Source: Centrapalus pauciflorus (taxonomy: Eukaryota > Streptophyta > Magnoliopsida > Asterales > Asteraceae). From it: a stretch of 64,000 nt of DNA. Positions within the stretch are counted from its first letter, which is position 1. Every line of letters begins with the position of its first letter. The DNA lies in NCBI GenBank assembly GCA_020465985.1, contig JAANYP010000163.1:22646-86645 (forward strand). Reading direction: 5' to 3'. Position numbers and translations under genes: made by a program. The notes under the pieces are model-generated. The model did no database searches. It worked only from the letters and a program-made list of their open reading frames with translations, and was not told the origin of the DNA. Below are positions 36,113-48,212 of the stretch, piece by piece.

Positions 36113-36955
36113 AAAAAGATTCCGTCCCCGGAATCCATCGCAAGCCCATTCGCAATTACGCATCTCTAAGTCAAATCCCCGAAAATGTTGACTTCATAAC
36201 TCTCGATATAGACATCAACAATTCTGATGAATTCGCATTTGAACTCTGATTAGCACAACCATCACTATTACACATCTTCGCTTCACAATTAGTCAATCCG
36301 ATAATAGCTCAATTAAATCCTCTAATTCACATATCATCTCAATCCATCGGTCTTCACTCTCTTTCATCACATACTCGCATAACTCTATATAGATCATCCA
36401 CTAACACAACACATAAAGACATCTCCATCGAATCATCAAACGCAAGCTCATAAACATGGTTAAAATCACAAAGGGATTAAATCCACTCTCAATAGACTAA
36501 TCCACTATCACAATAAAATTCTCAACTCTTTCACCACAACTGATAAACACATCTCATAAAACGCAATATCATAGATATGGATAGCACACACGAATTCGAA
36601 TCCACTATCAACATGATAATCCACTATCAGAAGGATCAATCCACTAGCACATCACAAACACATTCGCAATAATTACTCATATATCTCACATAACTCAACA
36701 GGATTAATCCACTAATCATAGCACAATACCCAATCCCAGAACTCTGATAACCCATTTTATCACAATATATCCCTCTCTTACACACATACCCAGATATAAC
36801 AATCCCATATAACCCATACACAACACTTCCACACCTCTATCACTGAGTCACATAATTAAAGACACAATGAAGCAGTCACACGCAACAGAACACATATCCT
36901 TATCACAGACATAGCTCAACAACCCTCCCCACACTGACACACACATAAAGCAAGC
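36113..36955 (-). other. non-coding interior of gag-only element 2
   Basis: About 840 bp between gag and the polypurine tract. No ORF or pol motif. Between 36470 and 36720 the word AATCCACTA recurs at least six times. This stretch occupies the place where pol lies in a full-length relative. Confidence 0.65.
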
Positions 36956-38294
36956 TCAGAAAGACATACCCGAAATCACATCGGCAGTATCCCGAGCTTC
37001 CTCTGCAGTCGCCTGAAAGACTTGACCCCGCGCCCTAGAATCATGACGACCGGATGACGACGGCTCCGCTCTGGCCCCACTAGAACTCGCACCCTGCACC
37101 GCTGGTCCCGACTCTGGACAATCTCGCACTCTGTGCCCCGGCCTCCCACAATGAAAGCACAACGGCTCTGGGACAGTACACGTGGCGGCAGCATGCCCAC
37201 ACTGACCGCATCGATAACATCTGGGCACACACTGCCCACTATGGCGACGGTGGCATCTCGGGCACTCCCGATCTCCTGTTGAACTGCCTCCCCTATCGCT
37301 TCCATCTCGAGGCCTCTGCCCTACACTGCTCTGGCTCTGCCCTGTATATGTCGAACTCTGCCTCTGACTTTCCGATCGCTGGCTCTGTCCCGGTCCACTC
37401 GACCTCCGCTCTCTATCCCTGTCTCTGTCTCTATCTCTGTCTCATCTGTCTCTCGAACTCTGACCCGAATGCCGCTCCCTGGAATCATCTCTTGAATGCC
37501 TCCGGTCTCTCGAGGACCGCTCAGGAGTCCTCGCACGTCGACTCTGAGAAGATGGCTCCTTCTTCTGCTTGGCTATCTCCCACTCCCTTATGCGGGCCAT
37601 CTCTAATGCTCTGGCAAAAGTAGAAGTCTCGTGCATCCCGACGAACTCTCTGATATCCGCTCGCAGTCCATCAACAAACGCATCGATTCTTCGCTGCTCA
37701 GTGGCGACGTAATGGGTTGAAAACTGGGAGTATTCATTGAACCGGTCCACGTACTGTTGCACCGTCATCTCTCCCTGCTGTCGGTGAAGGAATCGCCGCT
37801 CCATCTCTCGCCTCTCGTCTCTCGAGATGTACTGTAGCTCGAACACAGCCCTGAACTGATCCCACGTCATCGCATACGCCGCAGAAGATGTCATCGCTGA
37901 CTCTATAGACTGCCACCACTGTGACGCCCCTCCCCTCAACAGATAGGTCGCATAACCGATCATATCTCTCGGCTCCACGTGCGCAACTCTGAAGGCAGCC
38001 TCCACCTCGCGCTCCCATGCCATAGCCATCCCTGGCACACCCCCACCTCTAAACTCTGGCGGATTCCCGGTCATGAAATCCTTAAACGAACCCCCTCGCC
38101 GAGACGTAGATGAAGAGGCACCCGTACCAGTATCCTGACCACCCCCAGCACGTGGTCACACCCTGATCCTGTTCCCGCTCCTGCTCTCTCTGCTGCCTAT
38201 AAAACTCGGTCAACACTCCCAGAAGCTCTAACTTACGAATGAACTCATCACTGGGCGGCTTACCCACGCCCGATCCCTCACCCTGATCTGCCAT
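36956..38294 (-). pseudogene. Gag of gag-only element 2, broken by a frameshift and one stop
   Basis: The ATG at 38294 gives MADQGEGSGVGKPPSDEF, then a frame change near 38155. The main frame holds the gag core: FRGGGVPGMAMAWEREVEAAF, LLRGGASQWWQSI, FELQYISRDERREMERRFL and QYVDRFNEYSQFSTHYV. An Arg/Ser/Asp-rich stretch contains an in-frame TGA (37442-37444). Two CCHC knuckles follow, CYRCGQCGHAAATC and CFHCGRPGHRVRDC. The frame ends VFQATAEEARDTADVISGMSF, at the point where protease begins in the element at 62940-63842. It is better preserved than most ORFs here, with two lesions. Confidence 0.85.
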
Positions 38295-38464
38295 AACAAT
38301 CTGCACAAAACGAAACAATTGAGAACCACTAATAAATTACCCAGCGTTATACACTAAGCCAGGTTAGTTAATTCCACTAAAATCACTCGCAATGGATCCC
38401 CCACGGATCGAAACAAGGTTTAAGTTAAGCATCCACTAAATGATACTCAGACTTCAAACCACAA

Positions 38465-38476
38465 GCTCTGATACCA
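38465..38476 (-). other. primer binding site of gag-only element 2, tRNA-iMet
   Basis: TGGTATCAGAGC on the minus strand, three bases from the 5' LTR end at 38480. The leader 38295-38464 has no other feature. Confidence 0.85.
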
Positions 38477-38479
38477 TGC

Positions 38480-39777
38480 TGTAACACCCTCCCTGATCCC
38501 GGAAATGCCACGTCAATACAATACACAGGTGGCACATCTCAATAGCTCAATTACACATATGTCATAGGATAACTCGGAATCACCATTAATTAAAAACTTT
38601 CACATAATATTGTTTACACATCATTCACTGATTAACAATATCCCATAAGACACAAACACTAACATAATTGATGACAAATGCAGCTGCAATAGTCTTCACA
38701 TAACGGCTAGTCGCTGATCAACAAACCCAGCTACTGAACTCTTCACTGAAACCCTGAACACAGAAGACTCAAATACGTAAGCTCGAAAGCTCGTGAGTAC
38801 TCGAGGGTTAGACTCTGCACAATAAACACGTAGCATGGGTACACATAGCACATACACACAACACAACTCTATCTCTGTCCCTGGCAATCAGCATCACTAT
38901 ACAGATATGAACACACAGCATGAGATCCACGGCCCTGCACACAGAATCACTGAAGGGGGACCCTTCCCCAGCTAACGACCGCGGCCGCGGTGGTTAGCCA
39001 CAACCCTGTAGCACGGGCGCGAACCGGCTACAGGCCCTGCCGTGTATACACGCCCCAAGGACTGTTAGGGACAGTCAACCCGCGCGATCACTCATCGCGA
39101 ATCACCGTCCGTATGGAACTCATCACGGACCCCTGGACTGGATCTCATCTCATGCACATATATCACATATGTGGGAATAGAATCGTACCTGTGGCTCACA
39201 TCCCTGTCTCATTCACAATACACAGTATACACAATATACACATACACGAAGCTAGCTACACAACCATGACTCGGAAAACAGTCCCGCGGTTTAGAAAAGA
39301 ACTCGGGTACTCACCTGGTTAATCCACTAGTCCCGAAGTCTCTGACTCGGCTCGGCTCGATGACTCGTCCCTGTAATTACACAGATCCCAACTGATTAAA
39401 CACAGTCCCGAATGACATTAAACACATAATCACAACACCCCGAACTCTATTCAACCCGACAACCCCACGGAACCGAAACCCGACCAATACCCGAAACCCG
39501 ACCCGAAACTCGACTCAAAGCACTCCCAACAAGACTCTGAATATACACAAAACCCATCCCGAGCAACCCCGAAGGAACCCGACACCATTCCGACCCAAAC
39601 TCAATTCACAAGACTAATTTCGGATTTCTTCTGCAGGCCATTGGTCGCGCCGCGGACCCTCTGGTGGTCGCGCCGCGATACCACGAAACCCCTGTTCTTG
39701 ACCTGCGATTTCAGCCTAAACCCAGAAGCAATACTCCTCAATTTCACGAATTCAGTCACAAATATACACACAAATAT
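38480..39777 (-). repeat. 5' LTR of gag-only element 2, first part
   Basis: Aligns with 34272-35569 with few differences. Interrupted after AATAT (39773-39777), the target duplication of the Athila insertion; it continues at 49739. Confidence 0.9.
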
Positions 39778-41282
39778 TGATATTGTCTCATTTATTCATA
39801 TAATTATTCAACAATATCATTCTTTTTATGCGTTTAAACTTATAAGGTTTGATGCTAAAAGTTCATTTTCTTGTCATTTTTTATTTGCAGGTTTAATTGG
39901 GTACAATACAAGAAAATAAGATGATTATGTGGGCTTAAAGTGAAAAAAAATATGAGAGCATGCAAGCAGGTCCAAAGAAAGTTCGAGATTTGAGCCTCTC
40001 CAAACCCAATATCCAACGGACCAAAGTTCATATTTCATTTTTTTTAGTCCATTAGGGTTTGGGTTGGATCTTTTATTATTTTATTTTATTTATTTCTCTT
40101 TAAAAAGGAGTCGCAGGGGGTAAAAAGGCATCATTGAAGAGATTATTTTTTTTCTTTTGTTTTCTGTGCGGCTGCGAGAACAAGAAAAAAAGGAGGAACA
40201 ACATTGAAGTTTTATGGAGAATTGGTTTTGGTAGGTGGCGCATGATTACAAAGCAGAAACATCATTCATATTTATTTTTTTTATTTTGTTTCTTCCTCTT
40301 TGGGGAGGTGATTTCATGATGTGCACAGTAAGAAAACAACAATTGAATTGTTGACTTTTCTTCGTTTTTCTTTTCTTTTATTTGTTGGTGCGCAGAAGGT
40401 AATAGCAAATAATAATTCAATTATTTTAATTATGTTTAGTTTTCTTGTTATTCTATTATCGTTAGTTATTAATTTAATTATGGGCTAAGTTTATTGTATT
40501 TGTCATTGATGAACGAACCCTAGATTTAGGTTTAGTTTTTATTATTGATTGAGTTTTGTTTATGCCTAGTCGAGAACCTTGAATTCTTTACGTTAATAAT
40601 TATTGAGTAGTTTACTATTACATTGTGTCATGTGCACGTGTAATTAGTTTTATCTTATCGTTTGCTTGTTCTGAAATTATGACGGTTGCATGCGGTTAGG
40701 GTAATCAATTATTCTGAAATTATGATAGTTGAAAATGCTTCTCTAATAACCCAGATAAAAGTTTGAATTCAATTCACCAATAACGAAAGTTAGCGTGTTT
40801 TGAATAGATTAGGTTATAATCGGATTAGTAGGGTTGATGGTCTATGTTAGCTCGAAATTTCTTAAAAACTCTATCAATCAATTGCACTTTTAAAACGAAT
40901 CAAATCTAGGGGGAGTGATTCAATGATAAATACATGTTAGTTATTTGATTCTATTATCATAGTTAGTTATTTTATAGTCGTTTAAATTTTTCGTCATTTA
41001 CTAGTAATTGTCATTTTAGTTTTCATAATTTTGTTTACTTTGCCGTGTCAACGGTATTCAAAAATCTAAAAACAAAATCCCCTTTTTACTCATTTGTATT
41101 TAGTCCATTTTCTTTTTGCTAGAATAATTTTAATTGGTACAAATTGCATTTTTCGTTCCCTGTGGAGACGATCCTGGTCTTACCAGTTTATTGCTATACG
41201 ATCGGGTACACTTGCCCGAGAGTTTATCGGTCGATTTGGTCAGATTAGAGTTTATAAATTTAAGACTGATATTTCCGTATCA
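39778..41282 (+). repeat. 5' LTR of the Athila element
   Basis: 1505 bp. It lacks a 16-bp segment (around TTCTGAAATTATGAC) found in the 3' LTR at about 49067-49082; that word also occurs three more times nearby (TTCTGAAATTATGA). The short open frame at 40134-40319 repeats in both LTRs and is not a gene. Confidence 0.92.
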
Positions 41283-41288
41283 AGTTTT

Positions 41289-41306
41289 TGGCGCCGTTGC
41301 CGGGGA
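41289..41306 (+). other. primer binding site, tRNA-Asp
   Basis: TGGCGCCGTTGCCGGGGA is fully complementary over 18 bases to the 3' end of plant tRNA-Asp, the primer typical of Athila. Six bases separate it from the LTR end. Confidence 0.9.
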
Positions 41307-41520
41307 ACGGTTTCTAATTTTACTACTTAGAATTTTTCTAGCATTCTCTTTTTATTCTTAATTTTAATTTTTAATTTTTTTAGTTTAGTTTTTAGTGTTA
41401 TTTTACTCATTAAGTTTATTTATTTTTTTATATATAGGTTATTTAGTTTTCTTAGATTTATTTTATTTTATTTTATTTAGTTAGTTCTATAATTCTACTT
41501 TTTCTTAGTTTAGTTAGTGC

Positions 41521-44115
41521 ATGACCCGTAGATCATCGTCTCAACTCTTAGAACCATTTCAAGAGCCTGAAAGAGAATTCCACCGTCGACTACGACTTCG
41601 TCAACCACCAGCAATCACGGAAGATCCTCACTTGGAGTCTGAATCCGAGGAGGAACCAATGGCCAATGAAGATGATACCCCGATGTGGACAGCCCGCGAG
41701 AGTGCACCACCAGCTCCACAGTCTGCTATCCGAGTCCCTGTTGCTGCTAATGAAGAAAGATTCGAAATCAAAGGGCAGTTCGTCAGCATGGCTCGGGAAT
41801 TGAATTTTGATGGGAGGTTAAAGCATGATCCTAACCGACACATTCAGTCGTTCCTCTCCATCTGTGACTTATTCAGAGCTAATTCCGATGCCGCGAGACT
41901 TAGAGTTTTCCCGTTCACCCTTATTGGGGAAGCTCAAGAGTGGTTAGAATCTTTAGAGCCACACTCTATCACGACCTGGGCAGACATGAACAACTTGTTC
42001 ATTAACCACTTTTTCCCTCCGGCTAAGGAAGAAAGAATGATAGTTGATATTTCAAACTTTTCCCAGAAAGTTGGGGAATCTTTTGTTGATTCGTGGACAC
42101 GATTCAAGAAGATGTTACGCGAATGTCCAAATCACGAGCTTAATAAGAGAAAGCAGGTCGAGACGTTCTACAGGGGTATGGATGAAGAGATTAAGGAGCG
42201 GATCGACTCAGCATGCGGCGGTATCTTTCAATATAAGACTCCGAGGGAAGCCTTTAAGCTTTTAGAAGACATATCTTTAGTTAAGCAGGGATGGAGTGTC
42301 GAGAAGAAATCGGGCAGAAAAACGATAGCTGCGATAGAGGATGACGGGGGTAGTGATACTGTAGCATCGCTTGCTAACAATCAAAAGTCATTGGAGCGTA
42401 AAGTTGATAAGCTGATCCAAAGTATTCACGCTATGCAGGTAGGGTGTGAAACTTGTGGAGGATCTCACCTGACGAAAGACTGCGAGGATCGGCCGATGAT
42501 CCAGACACAGAGCGTTAACTTCATGAACCAGAGGCCGGGAAATAAATACCAGGGAAATAACTACCAGGGGAATAATTCAAATTACCAGGGAAAAAACCGA
42601 GGAAATTTCCAAAGACAGAACCCACCGGGGTTCTATCGGTTTAACCAGGGAAACACCAACCCGAATCCTCAGCCTCCGGTACAGATCACTCAGCCAGCAG
42701 CTGGAACAAGCAGCAACATAGAAGATATATTGAAGAGTTTCATGCTGACTGTGCAACAGAATCAAGCTAATAATGAGCAAGTTCAAAGGAATCAGCAAGC
42801 ATCGATCCAGAATATTGAGCGCGAGTTAGGTAGATTAGCTGAGGTTGTATCAGGACGTCAAAGTGGGTCACTACCAAGCAATACCCAAAAGAACCCCAAC
42901 GTGAATCAGAATCACAATGAGCATGTTAAGGCGATTACCACTCGCTCAGGTAAGGTAGTCGGAGTTATGGATACATCACATTCTGACAACTCTGTAATTG
43001 TGCAGGATTGGACTTCAGATGACGAGGATAACACGAAGAGATCAAGCCAAACAGAAACACCTATAGCTGATTCCGTGGAGAAGGAGACGCCACCAACGGT
43101 CGCTAAGTCATCAAAGCCAAAGCCAGCGCTTCTGAGGGATTACCAACCAAAAGTTCCTTATCCTAATCGTCTACGGAAAGAACGCATGAAAGAGCAGTAT
43201 GGTAAGTTTGTTGACTTATTGAAGCAAATTAGGATTAACGTGCCTCTTGTTGATGTCATTGCAGGTATGCCTAACTATGGGAAGTTTCTGAAGGATCTAG
43301 TGTCGAATAGGAAGAAGTTGGAGAACGCGACCACATTGCCACTCGGTGAGCAGTGTTCAGCCATTCTACAGACGAAAGACATGCCTCCTAAGCTTGGAGA
43401 TCCAGGGAGTTTCATTATCCCTTGCTTTCTTGGTTCTGATATTGTATGTAATGCATTAGCTGATCTAGGTGCTAGCATTAATCTCATGCCACTCACTTTA
43501 TACTCTAAGCTAGACCTAGGTGAACTTAAGCAGACCAGGATGTGCATTCAGCTTGCAGACCGTAGCTTTAAATATCCTTTAGGCATAGCGGAGAATGTCC
43601 CAGTTAAGGTAGATAGGTTTGTCTTTCCTGCTGATTTTGTTATTCTAGAAATGAAAGAAGACAGCCAAATTCCACTCATTCTAGGACGACCATTCCTTAA
43701 CACTGCTGATGCCATAGTTCACGTATCTAAGAGACAACTCAACCTAGGTATTGCTGATGATAGAGTCACATTCTCCATAGATAAGGCAATGACACACGCA
43801 CACACAGCAGATGATTCGTGTTTCTCTATTGATGTTATAGATGATTGCCTGGATTCTGAGCTAGATCAAATTTTGACCTTGATGAGTAATGAGGCGTGCA
43901 CGATTGATCCTGATGTGGTAATGCAAAATCTCGAAGATCTCCTATGTGCAGACGTTGTTGATGCCCAAGTGACCGATGGAGAAGTCGAGCCACTCGCAGT
44001 TAACGAGAAGATCCGTATTAAGACATCTCTTGAAGAGCCACCTACTCTTGAGCTTAAACCTCTTCCCGATCATCTTGAGTATGCGTTCTTACAGGGAGAA
44101 TCTTCTCTCCCCTGA
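41521..44115 (+). CDS. Athila Gag-protease (864 aa, open frame)
   Basis: Structural and processing proteins of the element. Starts at MTRRSSSQLLEPFQ; the gag domain is at about residues 95-245 (RELNFDGRLKHDPNRHIQSF, EWLESLEPHSITTW, INHFFPPAKEERM). A short zinc knuckle CETCGGSHLTKDC lies near residue 310, followed by an Asn/Gln/Gly-rich zone (QGNNYQGNN). Protease spans about 640-750 with NALADLGASINLMP (DLG in place of DSG, normal for Athila) and ILGRPFL. The frame ends at a TGA at 44113-44115 inside LEYAFLQGESSLP. In relatives this continues into RT, so the end looks like a small deletion that shifts the frame. Otherwise it is intact. Confidence 0.88.
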   Translation: MTRRSSSQLLEPFQEPEREFHRRLRLRQPPAITEDPHLESESEEEPMANEDDTPMWTARESAPPAPQSAIRVPVAANEERFEIKGQFVSMARELNFDGRLKHDPNRHIQSFLSICDLFRANSDAARLRVFPFTLIGEAQEWLESLEPHSITTWADMNNLFINHFFPPAKEERMIVDISNFSQKVGESFVDSWTRFKKMLRECPNHELNKRKQVETFYRGMDEEIKERIDSACGGIFQYKTPREAFKLLEDISLVKQGWSVEKKSGRKTIAAIEDDGGSDTVASLANNQKSLERKVDKLIQSIHAMQVGCETCGGSHLTKDCEDRPMIQTQSVNFMNQRPGNKYQGNNYQGNNSNYQGKNRGNFQRQNPPGFYRFNQGNTNPNPQPPVQITQPAAGTSSNIEDILKSFMLTVQQNQANNEQVQRNQQASIQNIERELGRLAEVVSGRQSGSLPSNTQKNPNVNQNHNEHVKAITTRSGKVVGVMDTSHSDNSVIVQDWTSDDEDNTKRSSQTETPIADSVEKETPPTVAKSSKPKPALLRDYQPKVPYPNRLRKERMKEQYGKFVDLLKQIRINVPLVDVIAGMPNYGKFLKDLVSNRKKLENATTLPLGEQCSAILQTKDMPPKLGDPGSFIIPCFLGSDIVCNALADLGASINLMPLTLYSKLDLGELKQTRMCIQLADRSFKYPLGIAENVPVKVDRFVFPADFVILEMKEDSQIPLILGRPFLNTADAIVHVSKRQLNLGIADDRVTFSIDKAMTHAHTADDSCFSIDVIDDCLDSELDQILTLMSNEACTIDPDVVMQNLEDLLCADVVDAQVTDGEVEPLAVNEKIRIKTSLEEPPTLELKPLPDHLEYAFLQGESSLP

Positions 44116-46923
44116 TGAGAAAGACAGATTGATTCATCTTCTCAAAGCCCATAAGCGGGCAATCGCCTGGAAGACTGCTGACATTCCAGGGATCGTTCCT
44201 TCCTACTGCACGCACAAGATTCTCATGGAGGATAACTATAAGTCATGTGTGCAGAGACAGAGGCGGCTGAACCCTAATATGACCGAAGTGGTCAAGAAGG
44301 AGGTCATCAAACTCCTCGATGCTGGGATTATATACCCTATTTCTGACAGCCCATGGGTCAGCCCTGTTCAGGTGGTTCCTAAAAAGGGAGGCACCACTAT
44401 TGTTCGAAACGAGAAAGACGAACTCGTCCCTACCCGCGTGGTCACTGGATGGAGGGTATGCATAGATTATCGGAAACTTAATGATGCTACCCGAAAGGAC
44501 CACTTTCCTCTCCCCTTCATTGACCAGATGTTAGAGAGACTAGCAGGGAATGAGTTCTACTGCTTCCTTGATGGTTTCTCTGGCTACTTTCAGATTCCTA
44601 TCGACCCAAAGGATCAGGAGAAGACCACCTTCACCTGTCCTTTCGGGACTTTTGCTTACAGGCAGATGCCTTTTGGTCTCTGCAACACTCCTGCCACTTT
44701 CCAGCGTTGTATGACAGCCATCTTCCATGACATGATCGAGGATTGCATGGAGGTTTTCATGGACGACTTTTCAGTATTCGGCAATTCGTTCGATTCATGT
44801 CTCTTGAACCTTGAGCGTATCCTGACTAGATGCGAGGAGTCTCACCTTGTGTTGAATTGGGAAAAATGCCACTTTATGGTTCGAGAAGGCATAGTTCTCG
44901 GCCATAAAATCTCAAGTGTGGGAATGGAGGTCGATAAATCCAAAGTTGACGTAATTTCCAAACTCCCTCCACCCACGAATGTCAAAGCGGTTCGTAGCTT
45001 TTTGGGTCATGCCGGGTTCTATAGGCGCTTTATCGAAGATTTTTCAAAGATCGCCCGGCCTCTCACCCAACTTCTCGAGAAAGACGTGCCATTCGTATTC
45101 TCATCCGAGTGTATGAAGGCACATGATCTTCTGAAGCATCATTTGACACATGCGCCAATCATGATACCACCAGATTGGTCCTCGTCATTCGAGCTCATGT
45201 GTGATGCTAGCGATTACGCGCTTGGAGCTGTCCTGGGCCAAAGAAAGAATAATCATTTTCAGCCTATTTACTATGCGAGTCGCACTCTGACCGTGGCCCA
45301 GGGACATTACACTACCACCGAGAAAGAGCTCCTAGCGGTAGTTTTTGCATTCGATAAATTTCGTCAGTATTTGGTGCTTTCAAAGACCATAGTCTATACT
45401 GACCATTCTGCCCTCAAATATTTGTTCGCCAAGCAAGATGCAAAACCAAGACTAATTCGTTGGATCCTACTCTTACAGGAATTCGACATTGAGATCCGGG
45501 ACAAAAAGGGGGCAGAAAACCTAGCTGCTGATCATCTCTCTCGACTCTAGAACCCAAATCTCGAGGAGCTTAAGAAGTCCACCATCCAGGACACATTCCC
45601 TGATGAATTCTTACTGATGATCGAGTCCCGTGAGGACGATGACCCTTGGTTTGCCAGCATAGCAAACTACCTTGCAGCAGGTATCATAGAAAAAGGGTTG
45701 ACATACCAGCAGAAGCGAAAGCTTTTGAGTGATTCTAAGTTCTATCATTGGTATCCACCCTATCTCTTCCGTTAGGTGCCGACTATGTTATGCGCCGTTG
45801 CGTGTCTGGTACTGATGCCAGACAAATTTTGAATGAATGTCACCAAGGACCAACCGGAGGACACTTTGGGCCAAACTACACTGTGAAAAAGGTCTTAGAT
45901 TGTGGTTTCTATTGGCCCACTCTCTTCAAAGATGCTCATTCCATGGTCAAGACCTGTGATGGTTGTCAGCGTGCAGGAAATATCTCGAAAAGGGATGAGA
46001 TGCCCCAACAAGGAATTCAAATTTGCGAGATCTTTGATGTATGGGGCATCGACTTCATGGGTCCTTTCCCGACATCCCGTAACAACAAATACATACTCGT
46101 GGCTGTAGATTATCTTTCGAAATGGGCTGAGGCAAAAGCCCTCCCAACCAATGATGCCCGAGTAGTTGTGAATTTCCTTAAAAGCCTATTCTCTCGATTC
46201 GGTTGTCCTAAGGCGCTGATTAGTGATCGCAGTTCACATTTCTGTAATCAGCAGTTGGAGAAAGTCCTGAAATGCTATGGAGTGAATCACATATTCTCGA
46301 CGCCATATCACCCGCAAACGAGTGGACAAGTCGAGAACACGAATAGAGGACTTAAACGTATTCTCGAGCGCACTATTGGCTTCAACCCCAAATTGTGGTC
46401 CGACAAGCTTGAAGATGCGTTGTGGGCATTCCGTACTGCCTACAAAACTCCTACCGGCACGACACCGTTTCGAATGGTTTATGGCAAATCATGCCATCTC
46501 CCTCTTGAAATCGAGCACAAGGCATTCTGGGCCTTGAAAAATGCAAATCTCGATTATCATGAGGCAGGAAAACACCGGTTTCTCCAGTAGAACGAGTTAG
46601 ACGAGTTGAGGCTCCAAGCCTATGATAACTCGCGATTATATAAGGAGAGATCGAAGGTGTTGCATGATAGTCATCTGAAAACTGTCAAGGAGTTCAGACC
46701 AGGGGACAAAGTTCTATTATTCAAATCTCGTCTGAAACTCACTCCAGGTAAGCTGAAATCACGCTGGACTGGTCCTTATACAGTCATTAAAGCTTCCCAA
46801 ACTGGTTTCGTTGATCTCCAGTCTGACAGTGGCTCTTTTCGCGTTAACGAACATCGTTTGAAGTTATACAATGAGGCAGAAGGACCCGAACAAGAGGAGG
46901 TCATGGACACCTTCCCCAAATAA
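44095..46923 (+). pseudogene. Athila pol: reverse transcriptase, RNase H, integrase
   Basis: The frame resumes at LLSPDEKDRLIHLLKAHKR. RT has WRVCIDYRKLND, GYFQIPIDP, MPFGLCNTPATF and VFMDDFSVFG with both catalytic Asp. RNase H has CDASDYALGAVLG, TEKELLAVVFAF, YTDHSALKYLF and AADHLSRL, all key acidic residues present. A TAG follows at 45548-45550. A one-base loss near 45773 (after PPYLFR) shifts into the integrase frame: zinc region ECHQGPTGGHFG and CDGCQ, triad in WGIDFMGPF, LISDRSSHF and SGQVENTNRG. A second TAG at 46588-46590 precedes the C-terminal FRPGDKVLLF domain, ending DTFPK. Only these breaks interrupt it. Confidence 0.88.
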
Positions 46924-47851
46924 TTAATTTTAGGGGCGAGTCGAGCTAAAGACTCGGAAATAAACAACGCGCTCTCGGGAGGCAGCCCGAATATTCGTTT
47001 CTTTAAGTTTCATTTTAGTTATTTTGTCTTGCATTATCTTACTTACTCGGGTGTTTAGTCTAATGTGCGTTGCTTCTTCTTTTTTTTTTTACAGGTTTTA
47101 TGCTTTTCTTTTTCATGTGTGCTTTTTCAGTTTTTAATGCTTGCTGCTGTGATTTGACATCTACCACCACTGTCTCACGTTATTGCTGCTAACCCCGAGG
47201 GAGAATTGTTCCTTTACTCTCTCTATTCTTTCCATATATCTGTGCTTTATCTGTGATTGCATTGGGGACAATGCAAAATTTTAAGTGTGGGAAGGGGGTT
47301 AAATACTTTAACCATTGTTTGTCCTGTTAGTATACCATCTCTATGCACTTAAATTTCTTTTATGTTAGCAAGTTCATACACTTCATTCGCATGATGATGG
47401 TTAAGTAAGTGAGAGTGTGTCTGTGAAAAGCGCTTGTCTTTAACATCATCGGTTAGCTTAGCTTTCATGTTGCAGTTTTTGTGGCTTTTTGCTGGTTTTT
47501 AACTATTTTCTTGATCACTATGAGCTCTAATGGCCTGGAGATTGCAAAAAGTCTTGCATGTTATGTTAACCCCTGGGATTATTGTCAGCGAGTCGGTATC
47601 CTGAGATACCATCTTAAATTACAAACAGCTGAATTCTGACAAAAGAGGTTGAGATTGATTTTCAAAAAAAAAAAAAAGAAAAAGAAAAAGAAAGAAAAGT
47701 GATTAAGTAACTAAAAGTGGCCTTTGGTTCTCGAACGAGTAGACTTCGAGGGGTGTTCTACACCTGATCACCTAAAACCATCTGGTTTGGGATCGGTCAA
47801 GTAGAAAGTTCGTTACATGGGATCCATCGAAAGTCATAGGTTTCTTGAATC

Positions 47852-47885
<34 letters not shown>

Positions 47886-48198
47886 AAAGAAATCATCAAT
47901 AAGCCTTGAGTCAGAAAAGTTTGAAGGGAAAAGTTTAATAAAACATGCAAGGATGAGTGATTTGTAGGTCAGATGAGTTTAGTCAAGTGATTTTTGAATT
48001 CTGTTGGAGTCAGTGAAAAGTTAGAGCGGATTGATACACAAACATGTGCATAAATCTAAGTTATCTTATGTTTGTTGAAGTTGAGTTATTTTTGCAGGCA
48101 TCCCTTTTAACTGATTGAGCTTCATATGCATCTGAATTGTGTTTGCTTGTTTAAATTGTTTCTTTTGAGATGATTTGCTTGGGGACAAGCAAAGTTTA
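46924..48198 (+). other. Athila 3' non-coding region
   Basis: About 1.3 kb between pol and the polypurine tract, where some Athila elements carry an envelope-like ORF; none is open here. At 47261-47302 a GGGGACAATGC then AAGTGTGGGAAGGGGG motif closely resembles the true polypurine tract at 48181-48210. Poly-A runs occur at about 47664-47698 and 47852-47890. Confidence 0.7.
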
Positions 48199-48210
48199 AG
48201 TGTGGGAAGT
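48199..48210 (+). other. polypurine tract of the Athila element
   Basis: AGTGTGGGAAGT-type purine tract, preceded by TTGGGGACAAGCAAAG, immediately before the 3' LTR start TGATATTG at 48213. Confidence 0.75.
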
Positions 48211-48212
48211 TT

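Noticed and set aside
36636..36821. Short ORF in the interior of gag-only element 2
   Set aside because: No motif, no start context, and it overlaps the AATCCACTA repeat zone.
40134..40319. Small 61-codon ORF present in two identical copies (also 48569-48754)
   Set aside because: Both copies are the same place in the two Athila LTRs; the frame is Phe/Lys-rich by composition and not conserved as a protein family I know.
46924..48198. Envelope-like ORF of Athila
   Set aside because: Searched for in all frames between integrase and the polypurine tract; no frame of useful length or membrane segment is seen.
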